Below are positions 21,654 to 32,843 of a DNA stretch of 44,039 nt, piece after piece. Position 1 is the stretch's first letter; each line of letters starts with the position of its first letter. Made by a program: the position numbers and the translations under genes. This DNA is from Rhodospirillales bacterium (GTDB taxonomy: Bacteria; Pseudomonadota; Alphaproteobacteria; Geminicoccales; Geminicoccaceae), in NCBI GenBank assembly GCA_015490605.1, contig WFXL01000102.1, positions 1-44,039 on the forward strand, read 5' to 3'. The notes below the pieces were generated by a model, which ran no database searches, was not told the DNA's origin, and was given only the letters and a program-made list of their open reading frames with translations.

Positions 21654-23344
21654 GATCCCGCTCCCCCGGCCTCGCGCACCGGCCGCCTGCGCTGGACGAT
21701 ATGGTAGCGCGAGGCCACGAAGTCCTCATCCACCAGCGTCGCATTGGCCGCCGGATTGACGCCGGTAGCGTGATAGTCGCTGAAGGCGGCCGACTGGTTC
21801 ACATAGACGCCGCCGGTGAGGTTCTCCGACAGCGCCACGCCGCGCTCCAGGGCCAGCTGTTCGATCCGCGCCATCACCCCGGCATCGGTGCTGTGGGCCA
21901 GAAGCGTGAGGGCGCCGCGGGTGGCCAGCAGCTGGCCGACGCGGGCGATGGCATCATCCACATCATCCGCCTCGATCAGAAAGGCGATCGGGCCGAACAG
22001 TTCCTCGCCATAGAGATCCAGCTGGCCGCTGGTGGCCCGCACCAAAAGCGGCGTGCGGATGCGGGCCTTGGGGAATTTGGGATGTTCGAGAGCGCTTGAG
22101 GGGCGCACCACATCGGCCCCGGCCGCCTGCTGCACCCGCTCGATGCGCTCGAGGGTTGCCGGGTTCTGGATGCAGCCGAGGATCTCGCCGGCGCGGGCGG
22201 GATCCGCCAACAGCCGGTCGATGGCGGCGGCGAGGTCGGATGCGATCTCGTCAAAGCTCTTGGGGCCCTGGTCGGTGGCGATGCCGCCGGCGGGGATGAA
22301 GATGTCCTGCGGCGTGGTGCACATCTGGCCCGAATAGAGCGACAGGGAGAAGGCCAGATTGGCCAGCATGCCGCGATAGTTGTCGGTGGAATGGAGGATC
22401 ACGCAATTGACCCCGGCCTTCTCGGTGAACACCCGCGCCTGGGGGGCGTGGCGTTCGAGCCAGTCGCCGAAGGCGGTGGAGCCGGTGAAGTCGATCAGGC
22501 GGATCTCCGGCCGCTGGGCAAGCTCGCGCGTAAGCGGCGCTTCCGGCGTGTCCACCACCAGCTGCACCAGCGCCGGATCGAAGCCGGCCTCCTGCAGCAC
22601 CGCGCGCGCCACCTCGACGGTCAGCGCCAGCGGCAGCACCACCCGCGGATGGGGCTTGATCAGCACCGGATTGCCGGTGGCGAGGTCGGCGAAGAGCGAG
22701 GGATAGCCGTTCCAGGTGGGAAAGGTGGAACAGCCCACCACCAGCCCGAGGCCGTGGGGGACGATGCGGTACTCTTTCTCGAAGCGCTCCACCCGATCGC
22801 GGCCGGTGGCCCGGGCCCAGACCGTCCGCGCCGGCACCCGCCGCTGCAGATCCAGCGCATAGGCCACCGCTTCCACCCCCCGGTCCTGGGCGTGGGGCCC
22901 GCCCGCCTGGAAGGCCATGGCGAAGCCCTGGCCGGTGGTGTGCATGACGGCATAGGCCATCTCGAAGCTGCGGGCATTCAGGCGGGTGAGGATCTCAAGG
23001 CACACCCCCGCCCGCACCTCGGGCCCCACATCGCGCCAGGCGGGCAGGGCGGCACGCGCGGCGGCGATCATCCGGTCCACATCGGGCGCAGGATAGCGGA
23101 TGCCCAGCTCGATTCCCCAGGGGCTCTCCTCGGCCCCCACCCAGGCGCCGGTGGTGGGCTGATCGAGCTCGAAGGGACGCCCGAGGCGGGCCTCGAAGGC
23201 CTGCTGCCCGGCGGCCGGCGCCTCCTCGCCATAGACCTTGCGGCTGGGGCTTTCGGGGAAGACGGCGAAGAATTCGCGCGTACGGACGGCGGCGATGGCC
23301 CGCTCGAGGGTTTCGCGGTGCCGCATGAACAGCTCATGGCTCAT
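21650..23344 (-). CDS. paaN: Phenylacetate-degradation aldehyde dehydrogenase-family protein PaaN
   Basis: HRETLERAIAAVRTREFFAVFPESPSRKVYGE; VVGCSTFPTWNGYPSLFADLATGNPVLIKPHPR; ALDH Cys region YSGQMCTTPQDIFIP. Confidence 0.88.
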   Translation of the reverse strand: MSHELFMRHRETLERAIAAVRTREFFAVFPESPSRKVYGEEAPAAGQQAFEARLGRPFELDQPTTGAWVGAEESPWGIELGIRYPAPDVDRMIAAARAALPAWRDVGPEVRAGVCLEILTRLNARSFEMAYAVMHTTGQGFAMAFQAGGPHAQDRGVEAVAYALDLQRRVPARTVWARATGRDRVERFEKEYRIVPHGLGLVVGCSTFPTWNGYPSLFADLATGNPVLIKPHPRVVLPLALTVEVARAVLQEAGFDPALVQLVVDTPEAPLTRELAQRPEIRLIDFTGSTAFGDWLERHAPQARVFTEKAGVNCVILHSTDNYRGMLANLAFSLSLYSGQMCTTPQDIFIPAGGIATDQGPKSFDEIASDLAAAIDRLLADPARAGEILGCIQNPATLERIERVQQAAGADVVRPSSALEHPKFPKARIRTPLLVRATSGQLDLYGEELFGPIAFLIEADDVDDAIARVGQLLATRGALTLLAHSTDAGVMARIEQLALERGVALSENLTGGVYVNQSAAFSDYHATGVNPAANATLVDEDFVASRYHIVQRRRPVREAGGAGS

Positions 23345-23454
23345 GATGCCTGCCCCCTGGTGTGGCTCGCGGTGGGTTCCGGGTCTGCCGCGGCTCTAGC
23401 AAAAGCACCGGGTGCGGTCTATGCTGCGGGTGCGAACGGGAGGACGTCGAAGAG

Positions 23455-24243
23455 ATGAGCGAGACGGTGCTGGTCGCCCGGCGCGGTGGCGTGCTGGAGC
23501 TGACCCTCAACCGGCCGGACAAGCTCAACGCCTTCAATGAGGAGATGCACGCGGCGCTGGCGCGGGCGCTGGCCCAGGCGGCGGCGGACGAGTCGGTGCG
23601 GGCGGTGCTGCTCACCGGCGCCGGGCGCGGCTTCTGCGCCGGCCAGGACCTGGCCGATCGCGCCGTGGCGGATGATGACAACCCACCCGATCTCGGCGCC
23701 ACGCTGGAGCGCTGGTACAATCCGCTGATCCGCCGGCTGCGCACCCTGGACAAGCCGGTGGTGTGCGCCGTCAATGGCGTGGCCGCCGGCGCCGGCGCCA
23801 ATATCGCGCTGGCCTGCGACATCGTCCTCGCCGCCCGCTCGGCGAGCTTCATCCAGGCCTTCGCCCGCATCGGCCTGGTACCGGACTCGGGCGGCACCTG
23901 GCTGCTGCCGCGGCTGGTGGGCGAGGCCCGGGCGCGGGCGCTGGCGCTGTTGGGCGAGAAGGTCACCGCCGAACAGGCCGAGGCCTGGGGCATGATCTGG
24001 AAGGTGGTGGACGACGAGCGGCTGATGGAGGAGGCGCGGGCGCTGGCGGATCGGCTTGCCGCCGGCCCCACCCGCGGGTTTGCCCTGATCAAGCGGGCGC
24101 TGCTCGCCTCCTGGTCGCAGGATCTGGATGCCCAGCTGGACCTCGAGCGCGACCTCCAGCGGGAGGCCGGCCGCAGCCAGGACTACCGCGAGGGTGTGCG
24201 CGCCTTCATGGAAAAGCGCCCGCCGCGCTTTGTCGGGCGCTGA
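23455..24243 (+). CDS. paaG: 2-(1,2-epoxy-1,2-dihydrophenyl)acetyl-CoA isomerase / enoyl-CoA hydratase PaaG-type
   Basis: LELTLNRPDKLNAFNEEMHAALARAL, GRGFCAGQDLADR, ERWYNPLIRRLRTLDKPVVCAVNGVAAGAGANIALACDIVLAA; adjacent to paaI and paaK. Confidence 0.88.
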   Translation: MSETVLVARRGGVLELTLNRPDKLNAFNEEMHAALARALAQAAADESVRAVLLTGAGRGFCAGQDLADRAVADDDNPPDLGATLERWYNPLIRRLRTLDKPVVCAVNGVAAGAGANIALACDIVLAARSASFIQAFARIGLVPDSGGTWLLPRLVGEARARALALLGEKVTAEQAEAWGMIWKVVDDERLMEEARALADRLAAGPTRGFALIKRALLASWSQDLDAQLDLERDLQREAGRSQDYREGVRAFMEKRPPRFVGR

Positions 24244-24275
24244 GCACAGCCTGCGGGCCATCGGGTAGAACGACC

Positions 24276-24746
24276 ATGGACCTGGATGCCTTCGCCGCCG
24301 AGGTGGCGCGCGGCATGTATGACAACGACCCCGCCTCCCAGGCGCTGGGGATGGAGCTGGTGGAGGTGCGCCGCGGCTATGCCCGCCTCACCATGCGGGT
24401 GCGGGAGGATATGGCCAACGGCCATGCCATCTGCCACGGCGGCCACATCTTCACCCTGGCCGACTCCGCCTTCGCCTTCGCCTGCAACTGGACCAACCGG
24501 GTGACGGTGGCGCTTGCCTGCCACATCACCTTCACCGCCCCGGCGCGGGTGGGCGATCTCCTGGTGGCCGAGGCGCGCGAGCTGCACCGGGCGGGTCGCA
24601 CCGGCACCTATGATGTCACCGTCCGGCGCGAGAACGGCACGCTGGTGGCCGTCTTCCGCGGCAACAGCTACACCACCCGGGGCAAGGTGGTGGAGACGCT
24701 GCCCTTCGCCGACGAACTCACGACCGCACCCCAACCCCGATCCTGA
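24276..24746 (+). CDS. paaI: Hydroxyphenylacetyl-CoA thioesterase PaaI
   Basis: [52 protein letters not shown]. Confidence 0.93.
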   Translation: MDLDAFAAEVARGMYDNDPASQALGMELVEVRRGYARLTMRVREDMANGHAICHGGHIFTLADSAFAFACNWTNRVTVALACHITFTAPARVGDLLVAEARELHRAGRTGTYDVTVRRENGTLVAVFRGNSYTTRGKVVETLPFADELTTAPQPRS

Positions 24747-24768
24747 AGCCAGGAGGAGGGAGACCGCC

Positions 24769-26094
24769 ATGTCCATCCGTCACAAGGGCCGCATTCCCGA
24801 GCGCAGCGAGCTCGATCCCATCGAGATCGCAAGCCGCGACGAGATCCAGGCGCTGCAGCTCACCCGCCTCAAGTGGTCGCTGCGCCACGCCTATGAGAAT
24901 GTGCCCTTCTACCGCCGCAAGTTCGACGAGGCCGGGGTCCACCCCGATGACCTCAAGTCGCTCGAGGACCTGGCGAAGTTTCCCTTCACCACCAAGGACG
25001 ACCTGCGCGCCAACTACCCCTTCGGCATGTTCGCGGTCCCGCGCGAGCAGGTGATCCGCATCCACGCCTCCTCCGGCACCACCGGCAAGCCCACGGTGGT
25101 GGGCTACACCCGCAATGACCTCGAGGTGTGGGCCGAGGTGGTGGCGCGCTCGATCCGTGCCGCCGGCGGCCGCCCCGGCGAGATCATCCATGTCTCCTAC
25201 GGCTACGGCCTGTTCACCGGCGGCCTCGGGCTCCACTATGGCGCCGAGCGCCTGGGGATGACGGTGGTGCCCATGTCGGGCGGCATGACCGAACGTCAGG
25301 TGATGCTGATCCAAGACTTCGGCCCCAAGGTGATCGCCGTCACCCCCTCCTACATGCTGGCCATCGCCGACGAATTCGAACGCCAGGGGCTGGATGCGCG
25401 CCAGTGTTCGCTCGAGGTGGGCATCTTCGGCGCGGAGCCCTGGACCGAGGCCATGCGGCGCGAGATCGAGGAACGGTTCAATATGGACGCGGTCGACATC
25501 TACGGCCTCTCGGAGGTGATCGGCCCCGGCGTCGCCCAGGAGTGTATCGAGACCAAGGACGGCCTCCACATCTGGGAGGATCATTTCTATCCCGAAATCA
25601 TCGACCCGGCCACCGGCGAGGTGCTGCCGGAGGGCGAGTTCGGCGAGCTGGTGTTCACCTCCCTCACCAAGGAGGCCTTCCCGGTCATCCGCTACCGCAC
25701 CCGCGATCTCACCCGGCTGCTGCCCGGCACCGCCCGCAGCATGCGCCGGATGGAGAAGATCCGCGGCCGCACCGACGACATGCTCATCATCCGCGGGGTC
25801 AATGTCTTCCCCTCGCAGATCGAGGAGCTGCTCAAGGAGGATGCCCGCCTGTCGCTCCACTATGTGCTCGAGGTGCGGCGCGAGGGGCCGCTGGATCACC
25901 TCACCGTCATGGTGGAGGCGCGTCCCGATGCGGCCGACGAGTCCGCCCGCGAGGCCGCCGCGCGCGAGCTTGCCTATCACATCAAGAACCGCATCGGCGT
26001 GAGCGCCGCCGTCAAGGTGGTGGAGCCCGGCAAGATCGAGCGCTCCATGGGCAAGGCCAAGCGCATCATCGACCTGCGCCGGCTGAACGACTGA
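24769..26094 (+). CDS. paaK: Phenylacetate-CoA ligase
   Basis: [94 protein letters not shown]. Confidence 0.97.
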   Translation: MSIRHKGRIPERSELDPIEIASRDEIQALQLTRLKWSLRHAYENVPFYRRKFDEAGVHPDDLKSLEDLAKFPFTTKDDLRANYPFGMFAVPREQVIRIHASSGTTGKPTVVGYTRNDLEVWAEVVARSIRAAGGRPGEIIHVSYGYGLFTGGLGLHYGAERLGMTVVPMSGGMTERQVMLIQDFGPKVIAVTPSYMLAIADEFERQGLDARQCSLEVGIFGAEPWTEAMRREIEERFNMDAVDIYGLSEVIGPGVAQECIETKDGLHIWEDHFYPEIIDPATGEVLPEGEFGELVFTSLTKEAFPVIRYRTRDLTRLLPGTARSMRRMEKIRGRTDDMLIIRGVNVFPSQIEELLKEDARLSLHYVLEVRREGPLDHLTVMVEARPDAADESAREAAARELAYHIKNRIGVSAAVKVVEPGKIERSMGKAKRIIDLRRLND

Positions 26095-26127
26095 CCCGGC
26101 CCTGGAGCGCGCTGCTCGTTCCCGCTG

Positions 26128-26151
26128 CCGCCCCGGCATTCACCGGGGCGG
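26128..26151 (+). terminator. Rho-independent-like terminator after paaK
   Basis: CCGCCCCGG-CATTCA-CCGGGGCGG followed by TTGGCTTT. Confidence 0.65.
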
Positions 26152-26226
26152 TTGGCTTTGGGGCGCTGACATCCTCCCGCGCAATCCGATATCAGGAGCC
26201 GGGGCGAGCCGGCTTGAGGGAGGCTC

Positions 26227-28929
26227 ATGGCGCGCGGGCGCAAGCGGTGTGCGGCCGAGGACGGCGAGACGCCGATGATGGCCCAGTACCTCCGCCTCAA
26301 GGCGGAGCATCCGGGCACGCTCCTGTTCTTCCGCATGGGCGATTTCTATGAGCTGTTCTTCGAGGACGCCGAGATCGCCGCCCGTACCCTCGACATCGCC
26401 CTCACCCGCCGCGGTCGCTATCGCGGCCAGGACGTGCCCATGGCCGGGGTGCCGGTGCATGCCGCCGAGTCTTATCTCCAGCGGCTGATCCGTGCCGGCT
26501 ATCGGGTGGCCATCTGCGAACAGCTGGAGGATCCGGCCGAAGCGAAAAAACGCGGAAGCCGCGCCATCGTCCGCCGCGAGGTGGTGCGCATCGTCACCCC
26601 CGGCACGCTGTTCGAGGAGGGGCTGCTGGATTCCCGCCGCCACAACTATCTCCTCGCCCTCGCCCGGCGGCGCGGACACTTCGGCCTCGCCCGGGTGGAC
26701 GTCTCCACCGGCGCCTTCCTCACCGAACTCATAGCCCCCGAGGAGCTGGAAGCGGCCCTGGCGCGCATCGAGCCGGCAGAACTGCTGGTGCCCGAGCCGC
26801 TGTGGGCCGAACCGGCGCTGCGTGCGGCCCTCGACCCCTGGGCCGGGGCGATCACACCGCTGGATGAGGCCCACTTCGACCCGCGCCAGGGCGAGGCCCG
26901 CCTGTGCCGGCTGTTGGCCGTGGCTTCCCTTGCCCCCTTCGGCGCCTTCGCGCCGGCCGAGCTCGCCGCCGCCGCAGCGCTGGTGCACTATCTCGAACTC
27001 ACCCAGAAGGGGCTGCTGCCGCGACTGGCCCCACCGGTGCGGCTTGCGGCCGGCACCGTGCTCGAGATCGACCCCGCCACCCGCCGCAATCTCGAGATCA
27101 CCCAGAGCCTCGCCGGCACCCGCGCCGGCAGTCTCCTGGAGGCGGTCGACCGCACGCTTACCGGTGCCGGCGGGCGGCTGCTGGCCGAGCGGCTGGCGGC
27201 GCCCTCGCGCGATCTCGGCGAGATCACGCGCCGGCTCGCGCAGGTGCAGGCGCTGGTAGAGGATGATGAGCTTCGCCGGGAGGTGCGTGCGCAGCTCAAG
27301 GGACTGCCGGATCTCGAACGGGCGCTCGCGCGTCTGGCTGCCGGCCGCGGCGGCCCCCGGGACCTGCTGGCCATCGGCACCGGCCTTGGGGCGGCCCGTA
27401 GCCTGGCCGAACGGCTGCAGCCGGCGGGCCCGCCGCTTGCCGAGCCCCGAGGCGAGGGGGCGGCGCTGGGTGAGCGGCTGCGGGCGATGCTGGTGGAATC
27501 ACCACCGCTTCAAGCGCGCGATGGTGGCTTCATCCGCGCCGGGGTCGATGCCGAGCTCGATCAGGCGATCGCCCTGCGCGATCACGGCCGCCGGGCGATC
27601 GCCGCACTGGAAGCGCGCTATCGCGAGGAGACCGGCATCCCCTCCCTCAAGATCCGTCACAACAACCTCCTGGGCTACTACATCGAGGTCACCGCCACCC
27701 ATCGGGCCAAGGTGCCGGACCATTTCATCCAGCGGCAGAGCATGGCCCAGGCCACCCGCTATGTGACGGCGGAGCTGGCCGAGCTCGAAGGCCGTCTGGC
27801 GCGGGCGGCGGAGCGCGCGCTCGCACGCGAGCTCGAACTGTTCGAGGACCTCCGCCACCAGGTGCTGGCGGCCGATGGCCTGATCGCGGCCATCGCCCGC
27901 ATTTTGGCCGAGCTCGATGTGGCCGCGGGCCTGGCCGAACTGGCGGCGGCGGAGCGCTGGGTGCGGCCGCGACTGGTGGAGGAGCCGGTGCTGCGCATCC
28001 GCGGCGGGCGCCATCCGGTGGTGGAACGGGCGCTTGCGCGCGAGCACGGGGTGTTCGTCCCCAACGACTGCCATCTCGAGGAGGGCCGGCGCCTGTGGCT
28101 TGTCACCGGCCCCAACATGGCCGGCAAGAGCACCTTCCTGCGGCAGAACGCGCTGCTGGTGGTGCTGGCCCAGGCCGGCAGCTTCGTGCCGGCGGAGGAG
28201 GCCGAGATCGGCCTGGTGGACCGCTTGTTCGCGCGGGTGGGCGCCAGCGACGAGCTCGCCCGCGGCCGTTCCACCTTCATGGTGGAGATGCAGGAGACCG
28301 CCGCCATCCTCCACCGCGCGAGCCACCACAGCCTCGTGGTGCTGGACGAGATCGGCCGCGGCACCGCCACCTTCGACGGCCTCTCCATCGCCTGGGCGGT
28401 GGTAGAATACCTCCATGACGTGGTCCGCTGCCGCGGCCTGTTCGCCACCCACTACCACGAGCTCACCGCACTGGTGGAGCGCCTGCCCGATCTTGCCGCC
28501 TATACGGTGGCGGTGAAGGAATGGAAGGGCGATGTGGTGTTCCTCCACCAGCTGGTGCCGGGGGCGGCGGACCGCTCCTACGGCATCCATGTGGCGCGCC
28601 TTGCGGGTCTGCCGCGGCCGGTGATCGCCCGCGCCCGCCAGGTGCTGCGCCGGCTCGAGGCGGGGGCGGCGCGCACCACCGTGGAGGAGCTGGCCGACCA
28701 GTTGCCGCTGTTCGCCGCCATGACGGTGGTGGAGAGCGCCCGGCGTGAGCCCTCGGCGGTGGAACGGCGGCTTGCTGCGGTCGACCCCGACTCTCTGAGC
28801 CCGCGGGCGGCGCTGGAGCTGGTCTATGAGCTCAGGCGGCTTTTGGAGACGGATAACCTTCGCCGCGGGGATGAGGACACCCATATGGACGTCCGACGGG
28901 ATGCCGCCGCCGCAGGAGAGGCCCGGTGA
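26227..28929 (+). CDS. mutS: DNA mismatch repair protein MutS
   Basis: [78 protein letters not shown]. Confidence 0.98.
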   Translation: MARGRKRCAAEDGETPMMAQYLRLKAEHPGTLLFFRMGDFYELFFEDAEIAARTLDIALTRRGRYRGQDVPMAGVPVHAAESYLQRLIRAGYRVAICEQLEDPAEAKKRGSRAIVRREVVRIVTPGTLFEEGLLDSRRHNYLLALARRRGHFGLARVDVSTGAFLTELIAPEELEAALARIEPAELLVPEPLWAEPALRAALDPWAGAITPLDEAHFDPRQGEARLCRLLAVASLAPFGAFAPAELAAAAALVHYLELTQKGLLPRLAPPVRLAAGTVLEIDPATRRNLEITQSLAGTRAGSLLEAVDRTLTGAGGRLLAERLAAPSRDLGEITRRLAQVQALVEDDELRREVRAQLKGLPDLERALARLAAGRGGPRDLLAIGTGLGAARSLAERLQPAGPPLAEPRGEGAALGERLRAMLVESPPLQARDGGFIRAGVDAELDQAIALRDHGRRAIAALEARYREETGIPSLKIRHNNLLGYYIEVTATHRAKVPDHFIQRQSMAQATRYVTAELAELEGRLARAAERALARELELFEDLRHQVLAADGLIAAIARILAELDVAAGLAELAAAERWVRPRLVEEPVLRIRGGRHPVVERALAREHGVFVPNDCHLEEGRRLWLVTGPNMAGKSTFLRQNALLVVLAQAGSFVPAEEAEIGLVDRLFARVGASDELARGRSTFMVEMQETAAILHRASHHSLVVLDEIGRGTATFDGLSIAWAVVEYLHDVVRCRGLFATHYHELTALVERLPDLAAYTVAVKEWKGDVVFLHQLVPGAADRSYGIHVARLAGLPRPVIARARQVLRRLEAGAARTTVEELADQLPLFAAMTVVESARREPSAVERRLAAVDPDSLSPRAALELVYELRRLLETDNLRRGDEDTHMDVRRDAAAAGEAR

Positions 28930-30782
28930 AGAAGCTCGAGGACCGCCAGTTCCAGTTCCACCTCTGGTATGTGATCGCCGCCATCCTGCTGCTGTTGCTG
29001 TTCCAGGAATGGTGGCACGCGAGCCAGACCACCGAGGTGGTCTCCTTCACCCGCTTCCAGCAGTATCTCGAAGAGGGCCGCATCAACCGGGTGGTGGTGG
29101 GGGACCAGTACATCGTCGGCTATTTCGACGAGCCCGTGGACGGCAAGGTACGGGTCGCCACCCCGCGGCTCGATCCGGCGGTGGCCGAACGCTTCGCCCG
29201 CTATGGCGTGGAAGTCACCGGCACGGTCCAGACCACCTGGATCCGCGAGCTGCTCTCCTGGGTGGTGCCCATCATCCTGTTCTTCGCCATCTGGGCGTTC
29301 GTCTTCCGCCGGCTGGTGGAACGCCAGGGCATGGGCGGGCTCATGTCCATCGGCCGTTCCAAGGCGAAGGTCTATATGGAAAAGAACACCGGCGTGACCT
29401 TCGCCGATGTGGCCGATGTGGAGGAGGCCAAACAGGAGCTCCAGGAGATCGTCGAGTTCCTCAAGAACCCCCAGGAATACGGCCGGCTGGGTGCGCGCAT
29501 TCCCAAGGGGGTGCTGCTGGTGGGCCCGCCCGGCACCGGCAAGACCTTGCTGGCGCGGGCGATTGCTGGCGAGGCGGGGGTGCCGTTCTTCTCCATCACC
29601 GGTTCGGAATTCGTGGAGATGTTCGTCGGTGTCGGCGCGGCGCGGGTGCGCGATCTGTTCGAACAGGCACGCAAACACGCCCCCTGCATCATCTTCATCG
29701 ACGAGCTCGATGCCCTGGGGCGCGCCCGCATCGCCGGCCCGGCACTGGGCGGCAATGAAGAGCGCGAACAGACCCTCAACCAGCTGCTGGCCGAGATGGA
29801 CGGCTTCGACCCGCGCGACGGCATCGTCGTGCTGGCCGCCACCAACCGCCCCGAGATCCTCGATCCGGCGCTGCTGCGTGCCGGCCGCTTCGACCGCCAG
29901 GTGCTGGTGGACAAGCCCGACAAACGCGGCCGGCGGCAGATCCTCGAGCTCCATGCCCGCAGGATCCGGCTCGCGCCGGATGTGGACCTGGAGAAGGTGG
30001 CGGCCATGACCACCGGCTTTTCGGGCGCTGACCTCGCCAATCTGGTCAATGAGGCGGCGCTGCTGGCCACCCGCCGCAAGGCCGAGGCGGTGACCATGGA
30101 GGATTTCACCCGGGCGCTCGAGCGCATCGTCGCCGGTCTCGAGAAGAAGAGCCGGGTGATCAATCCCCGCGAGCGCGAAGTGGTGGCCTATCACGAAATG
30201 GGCCATGCGCTGGTGGCCATGGCGCTGCCGGGAAGCGAGCCGGTGCACAAGGTCTCCATCGTCCCCCGCGGCATCGGCGCGCTGGGCTACACCATCCAGC
30301 GGCCCACCGAGGACCGCTATCTCATGACGCGTGAGGAACTGCTGAACAAGATCACCGTGCTCCTGGGCGGGCGGGCGGCCGAGAAGCTGGTCTTCGGCCA
30401 CCTCTCCACCGGTGCTGCGGATGATCTGGTGAAGGCCACCGACATCGCCCGCGCCATGGTGACCCGCTATGGCATGGACGAGCGCCTCGGCTTCGTCGCC
30501 TATGATGTGGAGCGCGCCCCCTTCCTCCAGCCGGCTGCCGGTAGCCTTCCCGCCGAACGGCGCTACAGCGAGGAGACGGCGCGCGAGATCGACGAGGCGG
30601 TCCGTCGCCTGGTTCACCGGGCCTTCGAGCGGGCGCTGGCGATCCTTAAGGCCAACCGCGAGCTCTTGGAGCGGAGTGCGCGCAGGCTCTTGGAGCAGGA
30701 GACGCTGGAAGAGGAGGAGCTGCGGGAACTCGCCCGCGGGCTGGTGCCGGCGGCACGGATCGAGGCGGCCGCCGCCGAATGA
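28926..30782 (+). CDS. ftsH: ATP-dependent zinc metalloprotease FtsH (GTG start)
   Basis: [69 protein letters not shown], zinc site HEMGH. Confidence 0.97.
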   Translation: MKKLEDRQFQFHLWYVIAAILLLLLFQEWWHASQTTEVVSFTRFQQYLEEGRINRVVVGDQYIVGYFDEPVDGKVRVATPRLDPAVAERFARYGVEVTGTVQTTWIRELLSWVVPIILFFAIWAFVFRRLVERQGMGGLMSIGRSKAKVYMEKNTGVTFADVADVEEAKQELQEIVEFLKNPQEYGRLGARIPKGVLLVGPPGTGKTLLARAIAGEAGVPFFSITGSEFVEMFVGVGAARVRDLFEQARKHAPCIIFIDELDALGRARIAGPALGGNEEREQTLNQLLAEMDGFDPRDGIVVLAATNRPEILDPALLRAGRFDRQVLVDKPDKRGRRQILELHARRIRLAPDVDLEKVAAMTTGFSGADLANLVNEAALLATRRKAEAVTMEDFTRALERIVAGLEKKSRVINPREREVVAYHEMGHALVAMALPGSEPVHKVSIVPRGIGALGYTIQRPTEDRYLMTREELLNKITVLLGGRAAEKLVFGHLSTGAADDLVKATDIARAMVTRYGMDERLGFVAYDVERAPFLQPAAGSLPAERRYSEETAREIDEAVRRLVHRAFERALAILKANRELLERSARRLLEQETLEEEELRELARGLVPAARIEAAAAE

Positions 30783-31751
30783 TCACATGAACAGCGGCTC
30801 CTGCTCGAGCCCGCGGTAGAGCTCCGCCACCCAGGCGGCATAACCGTTGAACAGCTGGGTGGGCACGCGCTCATCCGACCCCAGCAGGCGTTCGGTGCGC
30901 TGCGACCAGCGCGGATGGGGCACGGCCGGGTTCACATTGGCCCAGAAGCCGTATTCCTGCGGCACCACCTGCGACCAGAAGGTGCGCGGGCGGGTGTCGG
31001 TAAAGGTGAATCGCACGATCGACTTGGCCGACTTGAAGCCGTACTTCCACGGCAGCACCAGCCGCAGGGGCGCGCCGTTCTGGCGCTCCAGCGGCGCGCC
31101 ATAGGCACCGGTGGCGACGAAGGCGAGCTCGTGGGTGGCCTCGGCCAGGGTGAGCCCCTCCACATAGGGCCAGGGATACCAGGGCTGTTTCTGGCCAGGG
31201 GCCACCTCGGGGTTGAGGAAGCTTTCCACCCGTAGATAGCGGGCGCCGGCCCTGGGGGCGGCGAGCCGTACGAGTTCTCGCAGCGGAAAGCCGGTCCAGG
31301 GCACCACCGCCGCCCACGCCTCGACACAGCGAAAGCGATAGATGCGCTCTTCCAGCGGCATCCGCCGGATGAGCTCCTCCGCATCCAGCTCGAGCTCGCG
31401 CTCCACCATCCCGTCGATCCGCACCCACCAGGGGCGCAGCCGCAGCGCCTGGGCCGCCGCGCGGATCGCCTTGCTGGTGCCGAACTCGTAGAAATTGTTG
31501 TAGGAGAGAAAGAGCTCCTTCGGCGTGGTGGGCCGCGCTACGGTGAAGGTGGGGTTGCGCGGTGCCGGGTAGCGCTCGGGCAGGATCGGCGGCTCCGGCG
31601 GCGGCGGATCGCTGTTGAAGAGACCGAACAACAGCGGCATGCCGAGCACACTACCGCTCTCCCGGAGAAAGCGCCGGCGCGAGCGCCAGCTGGCTTCGGC
31701 CGTGACCCGATGCTCCGGCAGTGCCCAGGCGGGACGTCGGATCGGCTTCAT
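30783..31751 (-). CDS. msrP: Protein-methionine-sulfoxide reductase catalytic subunit MsrP (YedY), Tat substrate
   Basis: Twin-Arg SRRRFLRESG; LSYNNFYEFGTSK; Mo-ligand Cys in RIYRFRCVEAWAAVVPWTGFPL. Confidence 0.95.
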   Translation of the reverse strand: MKPIRRPAWALPEHRVTAEASWRSRRRFLRESGSVLGMPLLFGLFNSDPPPPEPPILPERYPAPRNPTFTVARPTTPKELFLSYNNFYEFGTSKAIRAAAQALRLRPWWVRIDGMVERELELDAEELIRRMPLEERIYRFRCVEAWAAVVPWTGFPLRELVRLAAPRAGARYLRVESFLNPEVAPGQKQPWYPWPYVEGLTLAEATHELAFVATGAYGAPLERQNGAPLRLVLPWKYGFKSAKSIVRFTFTDTRPRTFWSQVVPQEYGFWANVNPAVPHPRWSQRTERLLGSDERVPTQLFNGYAAWVAELYRGLEQEPLFM

Positions 31752-32434
31752 GGTCCGGCCTCCCTCGAGGATTGGCGCATGGTTGAGGGCGGGGACGGCG
31801 GCGGGGACGTCCCCTCAAGGGCGGCGGCAGCCCGGAGCGGCTCCAGCAGGGCTGCCACCACCGCGCGCTGTTCAAGCTCGCTGTAGACTCCCACCAGCAG
31901 AAAGCGGATGTTGTTCTCCACCACCTCGCGATCGAAGCGCGCGAGATTGGTGTGGATCGGCATGATGGGAAAGATCCTGCGGGCCGACTCATAGCCCACC
32001 AGCCGCACCGGCCGCGGCGGGGCCAACAGCGCCCGCTCGAGCCGGTCGCGGGTGGCCGCCACCACATCCGTCCAGTCGTCGCGATAAGTCGGCACCGGAT
32101 AGGCGCCCAGGGCCAGCTCCACCAGATCGGCCAGCACCGCCGGCAGCGGTGTCTCGGGCGCGCCTGCGCGCCGCAGGAAGATCTGCGCCAGCTCGGCCAC
32201 ATCCTGCAGCACTGCCGCATAGGCCTCCCAGCGACAGTAGTCGAGGGATTCGCGGAAATCCTTTTCCCGGAATAGCTGCGGCCAGGCAAGGCCGGCCCGC
32301 GCCCGCAGATAGTCGATGGTGGCCTTCTGCGAGACGAAGGCCGCCTGGGCCCCCATGAACTCCCCGAGCTCGCCCAGCCGGCGGATGGGCGTGCGCGGCG
32401 GTCCGAACAGGCGGCGCAGGAGGCGCTGCAGCAT
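31748..32434 (-). CDS. Conserved hypothetical protein coupled to msrP
   Basis: ORF MLQRLLRRLFGPPRTPIRRLGELGEFMGAQAAFVSQKATIDYLRARAGLAWPQLFREKDF...; ATGA overlap with the msrP start; codon structure consistent with a real gene. Confidence 0.75.
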   Translation of the reverse strand: MLQRLLRRLFGPPRTPIRRLGELGEFMGAQAAFVSQKATIDYLRARAGLAWPQLFREKDFRESLDYCRWEAYAAVLQDVAELAQIFLRRAGAPETPLPAVLADLVELALGAYPVPTYRDDWTDVVAATRDRLERALLAPPRPVRLVGYESARRIFPIMPIHTNLARFDREVVENNIRFLLVGVYSELEQRAVVAALLEPLRAAAALEGTSPPPSPPSTMRQSSREAGP

Positions 32435-32572
32435 CGACCCGGGCCCTCTGGTGGTGCACCGATTGTCGCACGGACGGCGACTCAGACTTCCAGATGGTGC
32501 AGTGGGGAGCTTGCGGCGAGTCTCCCGGACCCGCCCGAGCCCGGAGGCACGATCACAACGGGGAGAGAAGGG

Positions 32573-32830
32573 ATGGTGTCACCCACACGGATGGAGGAGT
32601 ACTGGCGCAAGACGCGCAACCTCCTCATCACGACGCTGATCCTGTGGTTCATCTTCGGCTACGTGGTGCATGCCTTCGCACCCGTTCTCAATGAAATCAC
32701 CTTCCTCGGCTTCCCGCTGGGCTTCTACATGGCCGCCCAGGGTTCACTCATCGCCTTCGTCCTGATCATCTTCTGGTATGCGCACCGGCAGAACCAGATC
32801 GATCAGGAATTCGACGTGGCCGAGGAGTGA
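32573..32830 (+). CDS. DUF4212 small membrane subunit of sodium/substrate symporter
   Basis: YWRKTRNLLITTLILWFIFGYVVHAFAPVLNEITFLGFPLGFYMAAQGSLIAFVLIIFWYAHRQNQID. Confidence 0.93.
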   Translation: MVSPTRMEEYWRKTRNLLITTLILWFIFGYVVHAFAPVLNEITFLGFPLGFYMAAQGSLIAFVLIIFWYAHRQNQIDQEFDVAEE

Positions 32831-32843
32831 GGGAGGGACGGCC

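Noticed and set aside
28824-30617. 597-aa minus-strand ORF opposite ftsH
   Set aside because: Antisense to ftsH; no recognisable domain.
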